From assembly GCA_965263305.1 (NCBI GenBank), contig OZ253666.1, positions 62,001-126,000 of the forward strand: 64,000 nucleotides of DNA. Reading direction: 5' to 3'. Positions 51,884 through 61,245 of the stretch are shown one piece after another. Position 1 is the first letter of the stretch. Every line of letters starts with the position of its first letter. Source of the DNA: MED-G105 sp965263305. GTDB lineage: Bacteria > Pseudomonadota > Alphaproteobacteria > Caulobacterales > Parvularculaceae. Position numbers and translations under genes: made by a program. The notes beneath the pieces were generated by a model. That model made no database searches, was not told the DNA's origin, and saw only the letters and a program-made list of their open reading frames with translations.

Positions 51884-53821
51884 ATGTCCCAATCATCGCC
51901 GACATCGCTACCTTATCTAACTCATATCGATGGACTACGCGCCATCGCGGTCATGGCGGTTCTGCTCTTCCATGTCGATGTCGATGTCGATGTCGACGGC
52001 GATATCGCCATTTTCTCCGGCGGGTTTGTCGGCGTTGATGTGTTTTTCGTCATCAGCGGGTTCCTGATTACGCGGCTTATTTACAGCGCATTGGCGACAA
52101 ACACTTTTTCTTTGTCTGGGTTTTACGCCCGCCGCGTACGAAGGCTTTTCCCGAGCCTCTTCACAACCATCGCAATTTCATTCCTCGCGGGCATTATCCT
52201 CTTCACGCCCGATGAGCTAGAACGCTTTGGCGGCGCGGTTTTGAACGCCGCCCTATCCCTCTCGAATTTATTCTTTTGGTTGGAAAGTGGGTATTTCGAC
52301 GCCGCGTCGTCAACGAAGCCGTTGCTCCATACATGGTCCCTCGGAGTGGAAGAGCAATTCTACCTCCTCTGGCCATTTGCGCTGTTTCTATTTTTTCGCG
52401 TTTTAAATGGAAGATTTTTCCTTGCGTTTTTTTTGGTTCTGTTCGCCGCGGGCCTGAGCCTCGCGCATCTCACAGTTTCCCAATTGCCGTCAGCGGCATT
52501 TTTTCTGACACCGTTTCGCATTTTTGAGTTCGCCGCCGGCGCGATCGTCTTCAAGCTTTATGATAGACGCCCAACATCCGTCCTACTGTCGACAGGGCTT
52601 TCTATTATCGGCTTATCGTTGATCGGCTTCGCAATCATTCGATTCGACGCAGCAACGCCCCTGCCCGGTCTCAATGCAATGATTCCGGTGACTGGGGCGG
52701 CCCTCTTGATTTGGACGGGCGATAATGGCCCCAGCCGCACCGCCCTTAGCGCAAGGCCGATGAAATTTCTGGGAAAGATCAGCTACCCTCTCTATCTCGT
52801 CCATTGGCCGATCATTGTTTTCTACCCATACGTTTTTAGAGGCTCAATTTCCGATCTGGAAAAGGTGATTTTACTGGCGCTGTCCCTGATCGCAGCGACA
52901 GGCATGCATAAATGGATCGAGGAACCTTTGCGCGGGCCGAAGTCATCGCGCCGTCTCTCGGCGCCCGGCTTCGGCCTTGCTTGCGCCCTTTGTGCTGTCG
53001 CGATAGCCGCCCCCGCCGCGAGCGCTTGGGCCGCTAATGGATGGCCCTGGCGCTTTGGCCAACGCGCGGCCGTCGATCTAGATGAGTTACGCCGCGAGAC
53101 GCTTGATATGGGTTTTGCGGAGACCGGCGTCATCGCTTTTGACGGACACCCAGATGCCGAAAAGATCCTGATCATTGGGGACAGCCATAGCATCGATGTC
53201 GCAAATGCTTTGCACATGACCTTGCCGCGCGAAGATTACGTTGTAAAATTTATACAGTATGATGATGAATGTTTGTTGATCCATCCCAAAGCGCCGAAAC
53301 CGCCTTCGCGAGCGCTCAACAGTGTTAAACAGAAACAATGCAACCGACAGCTTCAGATCCTTAAAACATCGCCAAAAATTTGGTACGCGAACACCGTCAT
53401 TCTCTCCAATCTCTGGAGTTTAGAGACGGCCAAACACATTGATATCTACAAATCCATCATCAGCGATCATAGCCAAACGACCAAAATCCGTTTTATCGTT
53501 TTGGGGGTCGGGGAGCGATATCCCACGTTCCTCAGCGAAGGTCTGCGTATGCTACGCGATGGCGACCCGCTCCAGCGGATTAACGCCGCTGCATATACCG
53601 GACGCTACACGCTCAATGACGAAATTGACGTCATTTTAGCCCGCCGCACGGCCTCAACGGAGATGGAATTCTTTCGAAAACACATGATTATGTGCGAAAA
53701 CGCCAAATGCGATTTTGTGTTAAAAGACGGGCGACTAGCTTTCTACGATGAGTCCCATTGGACCCTCGACGGCGCCCGACATTTCGGAAAACGGCTCGCC
53801 CCTATGCTCTTCGACAAGTAA
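51884..53821 (+). CDS. OatA-like O-acyltransferase: acyltransferase-3 membrane domain fused to SGNH domain
   Basis: The product has about 645 residues. The N-terminal half is an acyltransferase-3 domain with about ten helices (LTHIDGLRAIAVMAVLLFH, GGFVGVDVFFVISGFLI, HTWSLGVEEQFYLLWP, VHWPIIVFYPYVFRG). The C-terminal half is a periplasmic SGNH esterase-like domain with IIGDSHSIDVANAL and the Asp-His pair in YDESHWTLDGARHF. It transfers acetyl groups to a cell-surface sugar (peptidoglycan, LPS or exopolysaccharide). A run of Val-Asp dipeptides from a hexanucleotide repeat lies between helix 1 and the conserved GGFVGVDV. GGAG precedes the ATG at 51884. Confidence 0.9.
   Translation: MSQSSPTSLPYLTHIDGLRAIAVMAVLLFHVDVDVDVDGDIAIFSGGFVGVDVFFVISGFLITRLIYSALATNTFSLSGFYARRVRRLFPSLFTTIAISFLAGIILFTPDELERFGGAVLNAALSLSNLFFWLESGYFDAASSTKPLLHTWSLGVEEQFYLLWPFALFLFFRVLNGRFFLAFFLVLFAAGLSLAHLTVSQLPSAAFFLTPFRIFEFAAGAIVFKLYDRRPTSVLLSTGLSIIGLSLIGFAIIRFDAATPLPGLNAMIPVTGAALLIWTGDNGPSRTALSARPMKFLGKISYPLYLVHWPIIVFYPYVFRGSISDLEKVILLALSLIAATGMHKWIEEPLRGPKSSRRLSAPGFGLACALCAVAIAAPAASAWAANGWPWRFGQRAAVDLDELRRETLDMGFAETGVIAFDGHPDAEKILIIGDSHSIDVANALHMTLPREDYVVKFIQYDDECLLIHPKAPKPPSRALNSVKQKQCNRQLQILKTSPKIWYANTVILSNLWSLETAKHIDIYKSIISDHSQTTKIRFIVLGVGERYPTFLSEGLRMLRDGDPLQRINAAAYTGRYTLNDEIDVILARRTASTEMEFFRKHMIMCENAKCDFVLKDGRLAFYDESHWTLDGARHFGKRLAPMLFDK
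51974..51997 (+). repeat. Hexanucleotide repeat (GTCGAT) in the acyltransferase gene
   Basis: Three exact GTCGAT copies plus one GTCGAC encode four Val-Asp dipeptides. Length changes would be in frame and could vary the loop after the first helix. Confidence 0.85.
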
Positions 53822-54041
53822 GCGGCCAAAATTAGGTGGCCTTAAGCGCCTCAATTCGCCCTTGCATCGCCTTGAGCCATCCGCTATTGCCCGTGCTCCG
53901 AAGCGATGGTCGATGTCGCTGGCGTCTGTTTGCGCCGGTTCGCGGGATGGTCCCGCCAGATTATTGATCCAAAGGCGCCTGAGATCGGTCTAGCTCCCGC
54001 TCTCCATCGCGTCTCCATCGCATAAGCAAGGAGCTGGCTTC

Positions 54042-54491
54042 ATGCCGCTATACGAGCATATTTTTATTGCGCGTCAGGATATTTCTCCGGCGCAGGTCGA
54101 AGGGTTGACTGAAAGCCTTCAGCAAATCGTCACTGACCATGGCGGGAAAATCGCCAAATCAGAGTACTGGGGCCTTAGAACCCTACAGTATAAGATTAAG
54201 AAGAACCGCAAAGGCCATTACAGCCTTTTCAATATCGACGCTCCGGCGGCGGCGATCCAAGAACTTGAGCGCCAAGAGAAGATTAACGAAGATCTCCTGC
54301 GTTTTTTGACGATTAAAGTCGAAGAGCATGACACCAACCCATCCCCGGTCTTAAGCCGGCGGGATAGAGGCGACCGAGGCGAGCGCGGAGATCGTGATCG
54401 CGGCGACCGAGGTGGACGCGGGGATCGCGGTGATCGGGGCGACCGAGGTGACCGCGGCGGCGATCGGGCCGATCGCGGTGATCGACGCTAG
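54042..54491 (+). CDS. rpsF: 30S ribosomal protein S6 with long Asp-Arg-Gly repeat tail
   Basis: The 149-residue protein has a normal S6 core (1-100: MPLYEHIFIARQDISPAQVE, then YWGLRTLQYKIKKNRKGHYS), followed by a roughly 43-residue low-complexity tail of D-R-G units. S6 binds S18 and 16S rRNA in the platform. Charged tails after S6 occur in alphaproteobacteria; this one is long and regular. AAGGAGCT precedes the ATG. First of the rpsF-rpsR-rplI operon. Confidence 0.96.
   Translation: MPLYEHIFIARQDISPAQVEGLTESLQQIVTDHGGKIAKSEYWGLRTLQYKIKKNRKGHYSLFNIDAPAAAIQELERQEKINEDLLRFLTIKVEEHDTNPSPVLSRRDRGDRGERGDRDRGDRGGRGDRGDRGDRGDRGGDRADRGDRR
54357..54488 (+). repeat. DRG codon repeat in rpsF tail
   Basis: Imperfect tandem 9-bp units (GAT/C CGN GGN) encode the Asp-Arg-Gly tail. 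A stretch like this can vary in length by slippage. Confidence 0.8.
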
Positions 54492-54515
54492 GAAACGGGA
54501 AAAGGAATAGAAACA

Positions 54516-54740
54516 ATGGCCAAACCATTCATGCGCCGGCGTAAGACCTGCCCGTTCTCGGGTGAAAATGCGCCAAAAATTGACTACAAAGATCCGAAGT
54601 TGTTGCAGCGGTATATTTCCGAACGCGGAAAAATTGTGCCGTCACGCATTTCAGCTGTCTCTGTGAAAAAACAACGCGAACTGGCGCGGGCGATTAAACG
54701 AGCTCGCTTCCTCGCGTTACTGCCTTACGTGGGAGAGTAA
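54516..54740 (+). CDS. rpsR: 30S ribosomal protein S18
   Basis: The 74-residue protein matches S18: MRRRKTCPFSGENAPKIDYK at the start, then LLQRYISERGKIVPSRISAV and ALLPYVGE at the end. It contacts S6 and mRNA near the platform. It is 24 bases after rpsF and 3 bases before rplI. Confidence 0.97.
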   Translation: MAKPFMRRRKTCPFSGENAPKIDYKDPKLLQRYISERGKIVPSRISAVSVKKQRELARAIKRARFLALLPYVGE

Positions 54741-54743
54741 TCC

Positions 54744-55361
54744 ATGGAAATCATTCTCCTGGAGCGTGTCGAAAATCTCGGCCAGATGGGCGATGTCGTA
54801 AAAGTGCGCGCTGGCTATGCGCGGAACTATCTTCTCCCACAGAACAAAGCACTGCGCGCCAACGACGCCAATAAGGCGATATTCGAAACGCAAAAAGCAG
54901 ACCTTGAAGCACGGAACCTTGAACGCCGTTCTGAGGCCGAGAAAGTCGCAGAGAAAATTGACGGTCGGGCTTTCGTTCTTATCCGTCAGGCATCTGACGC
55001 GGGACTTTTGTATGGTTCCGTTTCAACGCGCGATATCGCCGAAGCGGCGAGCGAAGACGGGCTTCACATTGAACGCGGTCAGGTACGGTTAAATAAACCA
55101 TTGAAGAACCTTGGCATCTCCAAAGTGCGCATCGTCCTTCACCCAGAAGTTGACGCCCATGTTGAGATCAACGTGGCGCGATCTGAGGATGAAGCCGAAC
55201 GCCAGGCGCGCGGTGAAAACGTTCTCATTCGCGAAGAAGACTTACCCCAGGATGATCAAGAGGATGGCGACGGCGCCGAATTCTTTGATCCAGAAGCGGC
55301 CGCGACGGAAACCGCTGACGGCGAAGCCCCTGAAAGCGAAGAAGGCGACTCTGCTTCGTAA
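54744..55361 (+). CDS. rplI: 50S ribosomal protein L9
   Basis: The 205-residue protein has the N-domain MEIILLERVENLGQMGDVVK and RAGYARNYLLPQNKALRA, a long connecting helix, and the C-domain DAGLLYGSVSTRDIAEA. A roughly 50-residue acidic tail (DDQEDGDGAEFFDPEAA) extends beyond the usual 150 residues, as in several alphaproteobacteria. L9 bridges the L1 stalk region and helps frame fidelity. A strong terminator follows. Confidence 0.96.
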   Translation: MEIILLERVENLGQMGDVVKVRAGYARNYLLPQNKALRANDANKAIFETQKADLEARNLERRSEAEKVAEKIDGRAFVLIRQASDAGLLYGSVSTRDIAEAASEDGLHIERGQVRLNKPLKNLGISKVRIVLHPEVDAHVEINVARSEDEAERQARGENVLIREEDLPQDDQEDGDGAEFFDPEAAATETADGEAPESEEGDSAS

Positions 55362-55382
55362 CGTTCTTCCAAGACGACGATT

Positions 55383-55410
55383 AAAACGCTCCCTATGGGG
55401 AGCGTTTTTT
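55383..55410 (+). terminator. Terminator of the rpsF operon
   Basis: AAAACGCTCCC (55383-55393) pairs with GGGAGCGTTTT (55398-55408), and the run extends to six T. A textbook factor-independent terminator 22 bases after rplI. Confidence 0.93.
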
Positions 55411-55707
55411 ATGGCCGATGGTGACCCTGTCTTCGGCATTTGGCCGTTACCGCTAAATCTCGACGTTGAGGAATCGGACGGGGCGGCACATAGGCCAAGT
55501 TAAAAATGAATAATGTATGTGCGCTTGCAACATATTTTGACGTCAGGGAATCCCCATCGACAATCAACGCTAACTAACACCTTGTATTTACTGGGCGCAC
55601 TGAGCGCGTTCGTACTTTCGTCGCCTAAACCACGTCGATGAACATAAAAACCCTAACAGCGCAGTGGAAAATTTTGTGAGTTTCCCAGTCGACGCCAAGA
55701 ATTTTTT
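55411..55707 (+). other. Intergenic region between rplI and dnaB
   Basis: About 300 bases without a convincing gene. AT content rises near 55510-55640. It probably holds the dnaB promoter; I see no clear -35/-10 pair, operator or hairpin beyond the rpsF terminator. Confidence 0.4.
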
Positions 55708-57225
55708 ATGGTTCTTAAAAACATGGCTGATGACGGTTTCTTTCCTCCAAACAAGAATAATGCAAAAACGGGTGATACGGAGCAACGCATTCCGTACAGC
55801 CTTGAGGCGGAGCAGGCGATTTTGGGCGCAGTGCTCTATGACAACGAAGTCTATTATCGCATCAATACGTTTTTAAAGCTTGAGCATTTTTACGACCCAA
55901 TCCATCGCCTCATTTATGACGCTTGTGCTATTTTGATTGATCAGGGCCGCCTTGCCTCTCCCTTAGCGATTGACGCTTATCTGAGCGCCAATAACGCCTA
56001 TACCGAAAGCGGCGGACGGACCTATCTTGAACGCCTCGCCGCAAGCGTGCCGGCGACGGCAAGCGCCCATGATTACGCCAAGGTTGTTTTTGATCTCGCA
56101 ACATGCCGCGGCCTGATGGAGGTCGGCGGTGAACTGATTGAACGCGGCCGCCGCGCCGCCATTGACGACCCGCCAGAACAACAACTGGAAGACGCCGAAC
56201 GCCAGCTCTACACGCTGGCGGAAACGGGTAAATATGGCGGCGGGTTCAAAACGTTCCGCACCGCCATCGCAACCGCCATTGATATCGCTGACGCCGCCAT
56301 CCAGCGCGGCGGTGGTTTATCGGGCGTTTCGACCGGGCTGAACGATATGGACGATATGATGGGGGGCCTTCATTCGTCGGATCTCCTCATCCTCGCCGGC
56401 CGTCCTTCCATGGGCAAGACGGCGCTCGCCACCAATATCGCCCTAAATGCGGCTCGGGCGTATAAAGAGGCGGCGGACGCCGGTAAGAAAGGCGCCGACA
56501 ATAAAGGCGCCATCGTCGGCTTCTTTTCTCTCGAAATGTCGGCCGATCAAATCGCTATGCGGATTATCTCAGAGGTGGCGGAAGTGCCATCCCATGAGAT
56601 CCGTCGCGGCACCATTGACCAACATCAGTTCGATAAAATCTATCATGCCGCCCGGGAGCTTGAATCCCTCCCCTTTTATATTGACGACACCGGCGGTCTT
56701 ACCATCGCCCAGCTCGCTGCGCGGGCGCGCCGTTTAAAACGACAAAATGGGCTTGGCCTATTGGTCGTGGACTACCTACAGCTACTGGCCGGCTCCAAAG
56801 CCTCGAGCGCTGGTAATCGCGTGCAAGAAATCACTGAAATTTCTGTCGGTCTAAAATCCCTCGCCAAAGAACTCCAGGTGCCGGTGCTCGCCCTGTCGCA
56901 GCTATCGCGTCAGGTCGAGGCGCGTGATGACAAGCGCCCGCAACTGTCGGATTTGCGTGAATCAGGCTCCATCGAGCAAGACGCCGACGCGGTGCTTTTT
57001 GTGTACCGGGAAGAATATTACCATGATCGCGCCGAACCGACGGGCGACAGCGATAAGCACGCCCAATGGATCGCCCGCAAAGAAGAAATTCAAGGGATTG
57101 CCGAAGTCATCATCGGCAAGCAGCGCCATGGCCCGATTGGCACGGTGCGCCTTAAATTCGTGCCCAACTTTACGAAGTTCAGCAATCTCGATCATGGCTA
57201 TTACGATAGCCATCGTTATGAGTGA
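55708..57225 (+). CDS. dnaB: Replicative DNA helicase DnaB
   Basis: The 505-residue protein has the N-terminal domain (RIPYSLEAEQAILGAVLYDN) and RecA-like helicase domain: Walker A GRPSMGKTALATNIALN, FFSLEMSADQIAMRI, Walker B LLVVDYLQLLAG, and DLRESGSIEQDADAVLFVYR with the arginine finger further on. No intein. It unwinds DNA at the fork as a hexamer. The ATG at 55708 has only AAGAA upstream; the ATG five codons later is an alternative. It follows rplI, a common bacterial order. Confidence 0.96.
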   Translation: MVLKNMADDGFFPPNKNNAKTGDTEQRIPYSLEAEQAILGAVLYDNEVYYRINTFLKLEHFYDPIHRLIYDACAILIDQGRLASPLAIDAYLSANNAYTESGGRTYLERLAASVPATASAHDYAKVVFDLATCRGLMEVGGELIERGRRAAIDDPPEQQLEDAERQLYTLAETGKYGGGFKTFRTAIATAIDIADAAIQRGGGLSGVSTGLNDMDDMMGGLHSSDLLILAGRPSMGKTALATNIALNAARAYKEAADAGKKGADNKGAIVGFFSLEMSADQIAMRIISEVAEVPSHEIRRGTIDQHQFDKIYHAARELESLPFYIDDTGGLTIAQLAARARRLKRQNGLGLLVVDYLQLLAGSKASSAGNRVQEITEISVGLKSLAKELQVPVLALSQLSRQVEARDDKRPQLSDLRESGSIEQDADAVLFVYREEYYHDRAEPTGDSDKHAQWIARKEEIQGIAEVIIGKQRHGPIGTVRLKFVPNFTKFSNLDHGYYDSHRYE

Positions 57226-57358
57226 CACGCCGAAAATTCAACACACCGATAGATGCCAGGATAACCTGTCATGGCTTTAAAGCGCCCCTCCTTGCCGGTT
57301 GGCCAGAGAATTTACTAAGGTCTTCGTCTGTACGACGTCTTCGGGAACGAAACCGATA

Positions 57359-58375
57359 ATGGCCTTTATTTCACGTGGGGTCGCCACGCTTTTTATCCTT
57401 TTGATTGCCGGGATTAGCGCTCTCGTCCTTTGGCACCAAGGGTTGGTGCATAAAGCCGCGACCCATTTTCCAGCGCCCGGGTTCTTTGTGAATGCGGGTG
57501 GTCATGACCTCCATGTCGTCTGTAAGGGTGCGCCTGTTGATGGAAGGCCGATCGTTCTGTTTGAATCAGGGTTGGGAACGGACGCATTCCTAGCCTGGGA
57601 TCGTATCGCCACAACAATCTCTACCAAGACGAAGGCATGCTATTATGATCGCGCCGGCTATGGGTGGAGCGATACGGCAAGCGGCGTGCGAAATATCCCT
57701 GCGTTGTCCCGCGATATTGCGGCGGTTATTGATTTCCTGTCGCCGGAGGCGCCGGTTTTATTGGCAGGTCATTCCGTAGGCGGTGTTATTGTTCGCCACT
57801 ACGCCAATCAACACCCTAACCGTATCGCCGCAATGATCTGGGTTGATTCCTCCCATGAGGAACAAAACGCCCGCGTTCCAGGGTTCGCGGCGTCGCCTCC
57901 GAATGACTGGCGCGAGCGATATGGCGCGTTTATTGGGCTCGCCCGCTTTAACGCCGAAAAACTGGTCCCCCCATTTCCTTGGCTTGCGGAGGATGATCGC
58001 GCTCGGCTTATTGAAACCGCTTCAACGGCGAAGTTTCACCGCGCGCGATTACGAGAGGGGGACGCCTGGCGCGCCATGACGCCGTTGCCCCTTTCTACTT
58101 ATGATTATGATTTTGCCGATATCCCAATTCTGCTGCTCTCGCAGGATACAACAATAACCGACCAAGACGACGCCGCCGCGACGGCGCGAAAGAAAATCTG
58201 GGCCCAACTCCAAAGTGAGCTTGCCGCCCTTTCGGCTCATTCTTCCCTCACGATCGTCGAAAATACGGGCCACCATATTCCCATACTTGCGCCGAACGCC
58301 GTGACGAAGGCTGTCATCACCCTCATTGACGATAAGCCCGCCGAGCCAACAATATCAATCGAAGGCGCACAATGA
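57359..58375 (+). CDS. Alpha/beta hydrolase with N-terminal membrane anchor
   Basis: The product has about 338 residues. A hydrophobic N-terminal segment (GVATLFILLIAGISALVLWH) is followed by an alpha/beta fold: VLFESGLGTDAFLAW, YYDRAGYGWSD, nucleophile elbow LLAGHSVGGVIVRHYA (Ser) and a late GHHIPI (His). It likely faces the periplasm as an esterase or haloalkane-type hydrolase. Its last codon overlaps the alr start (ATGA), so the two are coupled. Substrate unknown. Confidence 0.82.
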   Translation: MAFISRGVATLFILLIAGISALVLWHQGLVHKAATHFPAPGFFVNAGGHDLHVVCKGAPVDGRPIVLFESGLGTDAFLAWDRIATTISTKTKACYYDRAGYGWSDTASGVRNIPALSRDIAAVIDFLSPEAPVLLAGHSVGGVIVRHYANQHPNRIAAMIWVDSSHEEQNARVPGFAASPPNDWRERYGAFIGLARFNAEKLVPPFPWLAEDDRARLIETASTAKFHRARLREGDAWRAMTPLPLSTYDYDFADIPILLLSQDTTITDQDDAAATARKKIWAQLQSELAALSAHSSLTIVENTGHHIPILAPNAVTKAVITLIDDKPAEPTISIEGAQ

Positions 58376-59586
58376 AGGGACCTCAAAGCATCAGCGATCA
58401 CCATACAGAGGAAACCTCGATCGAACCCCCAACAGATGATCGACCCATTGTCGATGTGAACTTGGCGGCGGTCTGCGCCAACTACCGCGCGATGCGCGAC
58501 GCCGCAGCTGGCGCAACGGCTGCGGCTGTGGTGAAATGCAATGGATACGGCCTTGGCGCTATTCCCATCGCCCGCACACTCGTGAATAAAGAGGGGTGCA
58601 CCGATTTTTATGTCGCCCACGCCCATGAGGGCGTCACGCTGCGCGACGGGTTACGTGACATTGCGCCGACGGCCACCATCAATATTCTCCATGGCCCGAC
58701 ACCGGGCACGATCGATCTCTACAAGCGTCACGCCCTAACGCCCGTATTGAATAGCGAGGCCCAATGCGCCCTTTGGCAGGCGTCGGCGGGCCCCACGGCG
58801 CCAGCAATTTTGCACGTTGATACGGGCATGAACCGTCTTGGCGCGCCGATCGTCTCACTTGCGGACATCGCCCAAATGGAGGGGCTTTCGATAAAGCGGC
58901 TCATATCTCATCTATCGGATTCAACAGAGCCAACATCCGACCATAGTCAAAACCAACATCGCCTTTTTCTTCAGCAAGCAGAAATTCTAAAAAAATATCA
59001 CGACGACATCTCATTGGGACTCGCCTCATCGGGGGGGGCTCTGATGAATGCGGCGGCGCCCTTCGACCTTGCATTTGACGAGGTGCGCCTCGGCGTTGGT
59101 CTTTATGGCGTCAGTCCCCTGCCGACAAGGGATCCGCGCATCCGCCCGGCCGCAACCCTCACCGCGCCAATCCTGCAAGTGCAAACAATCCCAAAAGGCG
59201 CAAGCGTCGGCTATGGCGGCCTCTTTTGCGCGAACCGCGAGACAACCATCGCCACGATTGCTCTAGGATATGGCGATGGTTTTTTGCGATCGGCGGACAA
59301 AGAGACCAAAGCCTTTGTGGGCGGTGTTCTGTGTCCCATCGCTGGCCGGGTGTCGATGGATCTCATCACCCTCGATATTACCGAAGCAGTCGCACGGAGC
59401 GGCCCCCTCACCCCCGGCGACCGAGCCGAATTATTCGGCGAAAACCTCCCCATCGAAGACCAAGCCGCCGCCTGCGGCACCATCGGCTATGAACTCCTAA
59501 CGGGCCTTGGCCCCCGCGTTTTGCGGCGACACAGCTGGGAAAAAAAGGGTGTTGATCCCTCTCTCCTTTCCGAAAACGACGAATGA
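58372..59586 (+). CDS. alr: Alanine racemase
   Basis: The 404-residue PLP enzyme has the N-terminal Lys in AAVVKCNGYGLGA (Lys55, binding PLP), IDVNLAAVCANYRAM-like start, HVDTGMNRLG, catalytic Tyr region KGASVGYGGLF, and GRVSMDLITLDIT. It makes D-alanine for peptidoglycan. VVKCNGYG differs from the common VVKANAYG. The start overlaps the preceding hydrolase gene. About 25 residues before the barrel are poorly conserved. Confidence 0.94.
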   Translation: MKGPQSISDHHTEETSIEPPTDDRPIVDVNLAAVCANYRAMRDAAAGATAAAVVKCNGYGLGAIPIARTLVNKEGCTDFYVAHAHEGVTLRDGLRDIAPTATINILHGPTPGTIDLYKRHALTPVLNSEAQCALWQASAGPTAPAILHVDTGMNRLGAPIVSLADIAQMEGLSIKRLISHLSDSTEPTSDHSQNQHRLFLQQAEILKKYHDDISLGLASSGGALMNAAAPFDLAFDEVRLGVGLYGVSPLPTRDPRIRPAATLTAPILQVQTIPKGASVGYGGLFCANRETTIATIALGYGDGFLRSADKETKAFVGGVLCPIAGRVSMDLITLDITEAVARSGPLTPGDRAELFGENLPIEDQAAACGTIGYELLTGLGPRVLRRHSWEKKGVDPSLLSENDE

Positions 59587-59608
59587 GGGTTAAAAGGGAC
59601 TTATCGTC

Positions 59609-60430
59609 ATGGGATTGGGCGGTTCAGGGGTACGGGATAAAGGCGGGCAACGTCAGATGAGTGTGTTTTCCAGCATTGGCCGGTTGAGCCTTGGGGCCGT
59701 GCGCGAAACCGGCGCGATTGCTCTATTCGCCGAGCAGGCGGCCCTTGCCGCCGTCACTGGGCCTTATTACTGGCGCTCGTTCTGGTCTGCGGTGATGCGC
59801 ATCGGATTTCACTCGCTGCCGGTGATCGGCCTTACCGCTGTTTTCACGGGCGCGGCCCTGGCGCTCAATATCTATGACGGGTCAGCGCGCTTTAACGCCG
59901 AGACTTTTCTGCCGCAGATCCTCTCCGTCTCCATTGTTCGCGAATTGGGCCCTGGTTTCGCAGCGCTCATGGTGGCGGGGCGCGCCTCCTCCGCCATGGC
60001 GGCGGAACTTGGCGCGATGCGCGTTTCTGATCAAATCGACGCCATGTCGACCCTTGCCGTTGATCCGTTTAAATATCTTGTCGCCCCGCGCATCCTTGCG
60101 ACAACGTTGATGCTGCCGCTTCTCGTCCTCATCGCCGATATTATCGGCATCGCCGGGGGATGGTTGGTAGCGGTCAACGCCCTCAATTTTGAAGGTGCAA
60201 CGTTCATCCGCAATATCGACTCATTTGTCACCACGGGCGACGTCCTCAGCGGGCTATTGAAGGCAGCTGTTTTCGGTTTCCTTATTTCGGTCATGGGCTG
60301 TTATTACGGCTATCGCAGCCGCGGCGGCGCAGCGGGCGTTGGGGGGGCGGTGCGCACGGCCGTCGTCGCCTCAGCTGTTGCGATCCTCGCTTCGAACTAC
60401 ATCATGACCTCTCTCTTTATACGGGTGTAA
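59609..60430 (+). CDS. MlaE-type ABC transporter permease
   Basis: The 273-residue membrane protein has the MlaE family signature: ITVVF-like region GLTAVFTGAALALNIYDG, ELGPGFAALMVAGRASSAMAAELGAMRVSDQIDAMSTL and FGFLISVMGCYYGYRSRGG. It forms the membrane part of lipid-transport ABC systems of the outer membrane asymmetry type. AAAAGGGA precedes the ATG at 59609. The next gene, starting 3 bases later, is its ATPase. No MlaD, MlaC or MlaB gene follows. Confidence 0.92.
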   Translation: MGLGGSGVRDKGGQRQMSVFSSIGRLSLGAVRETGAIALFAEQAALAAVTGPYYWRSFWSAVMRIGFHSLPVIGLTAVFTGAALALNIYDGSARFNAETFLPQILSVSIVRELGPGFAALMVAGRASSAMAAELGAMRVSDQIDAMSTLAVDPFKYLVAPRILATTLMLPLLVLIADIIGIAGGWLVAVNALNFEGATFIRNIDSFVTTGDVLSGLLKAAVFGFLISVMGCYYGYRSRGGAAGVGGAVRTAVVASAVAILASNYIMTSLFIRV

Positions 60431-60433
60431 TGA

Positions 60434-61216
60434 ATGGCGTCACATCCGAAAATATCCGTCCGCAACTTAAAAAAACGATTTGGAAACAAAGAGGTTTTAC
60501 GCGGCGTTGATCTGGACCTTAATGCTGGTCAGTCCCTGGTCATCATCGGTGGATCAGGGAGCGGAAAGTCCGTTTTGTTAAAATGCATTCTCGGCCTCAT
60601 TCGTCCCGACGCCGGTGTGATAAAAATCGACGGCGTCGATGTCACCAAGCTTGATGATAAAAAACGCCAGGCCCATACCCGCCAAATCGGCATGCTGTTT
60701 CAGGGCGCCGCCCTTCTTGATAGTTTACGGGTCTGGGAGAATGTCGCCTTTCGTCTTCTGTATGCGGAACGACGACCGAAGCAGGAAGCCCGCGAAAAGG
60801 CGTTGCATTATCTAAACGCCGTTGGCCTTACCGACGATGTCGGCGACCTCTTTCCGGCCGAACTTTCAGGGGGCATGCAAAAGCGCGTTGGCCTTGCCCG
60901 CGCCATTGCGGCTGACCCTGCCATCCTGTTCTTCGATGAACCGACAACTGGGCTCGATCCGATTATGGCCGATGTCATCAATCGCCTCATCGTTGAGAGA
61001 TTGAAAGCGTTATCGGCCGGGGCCATTTCCATCACCCATGATATGATCTCAGCGCGATTAATCGCCGATGACATTGCGATGCTCTATGAAGGCCGCATTA
61101 TTTGGCGCGGGTCTCCAGACGCCCTGGAGCAGTCAGGCGATGAGCGTGTCGATCAGTTCATCCATGGTCGCGCAGACGGTCCAATCAAAATGGCGCTGCG
61201 GGCCGAAGAAAGCTGA
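60434..61216 (+). CDS. MlaF-type ABC transporter ATP-binding protein
   Basis: The 260-residue ATPase has Walker A IGGSGSGKSVLLKCI, Q-loop LFQGAALLDSL, signature LSGGMQKRVGLARAIA and Walker B ILFFDEPTTGLDP. The LFQGAALFDSL-type motif and the QKRVGLAR signature match MlaF. It pairs with the permease upstream in phospholipid traffic between membranes. The next gene lies on the opposite strand, so the operon ends here, and the substrate-binding partner must be encoded elsewhere. Confidence 0.93.
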   Translation: MASHPKISVRNLKKRFGNKEVLRGVDLDLNAGQSLVIIGGSGSGKSVLLKCILGLIRPDAGVIKIDGVDVTKLDDKKRQAHTRQIGMLFQGAALLDSLRVWENVAFRLLYAERRPKQEAREKALHYLNAVGLTDDVGDLFPAELSGGMQKRVGLARAIAADPAILFFDEPTTGLDPIMADVINRLIVERLKALSAGAISITHDMISARLIADDIAMLYEGRIIWRGSPDALEQSGDERVDQFIHGRADGPIKMALRAEES

Positions 61217-61245
61217 CGAGCCGAGAGTTGTTAATTTGACCGACA

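Noticed and set aside
53822..54041. Possible small RNA or gene upstream of rpsF
   Set aside because: I saw only short imperfect repeats and no coding frame with a ribosome site; the region is best read as the rpsF leader and promoter.
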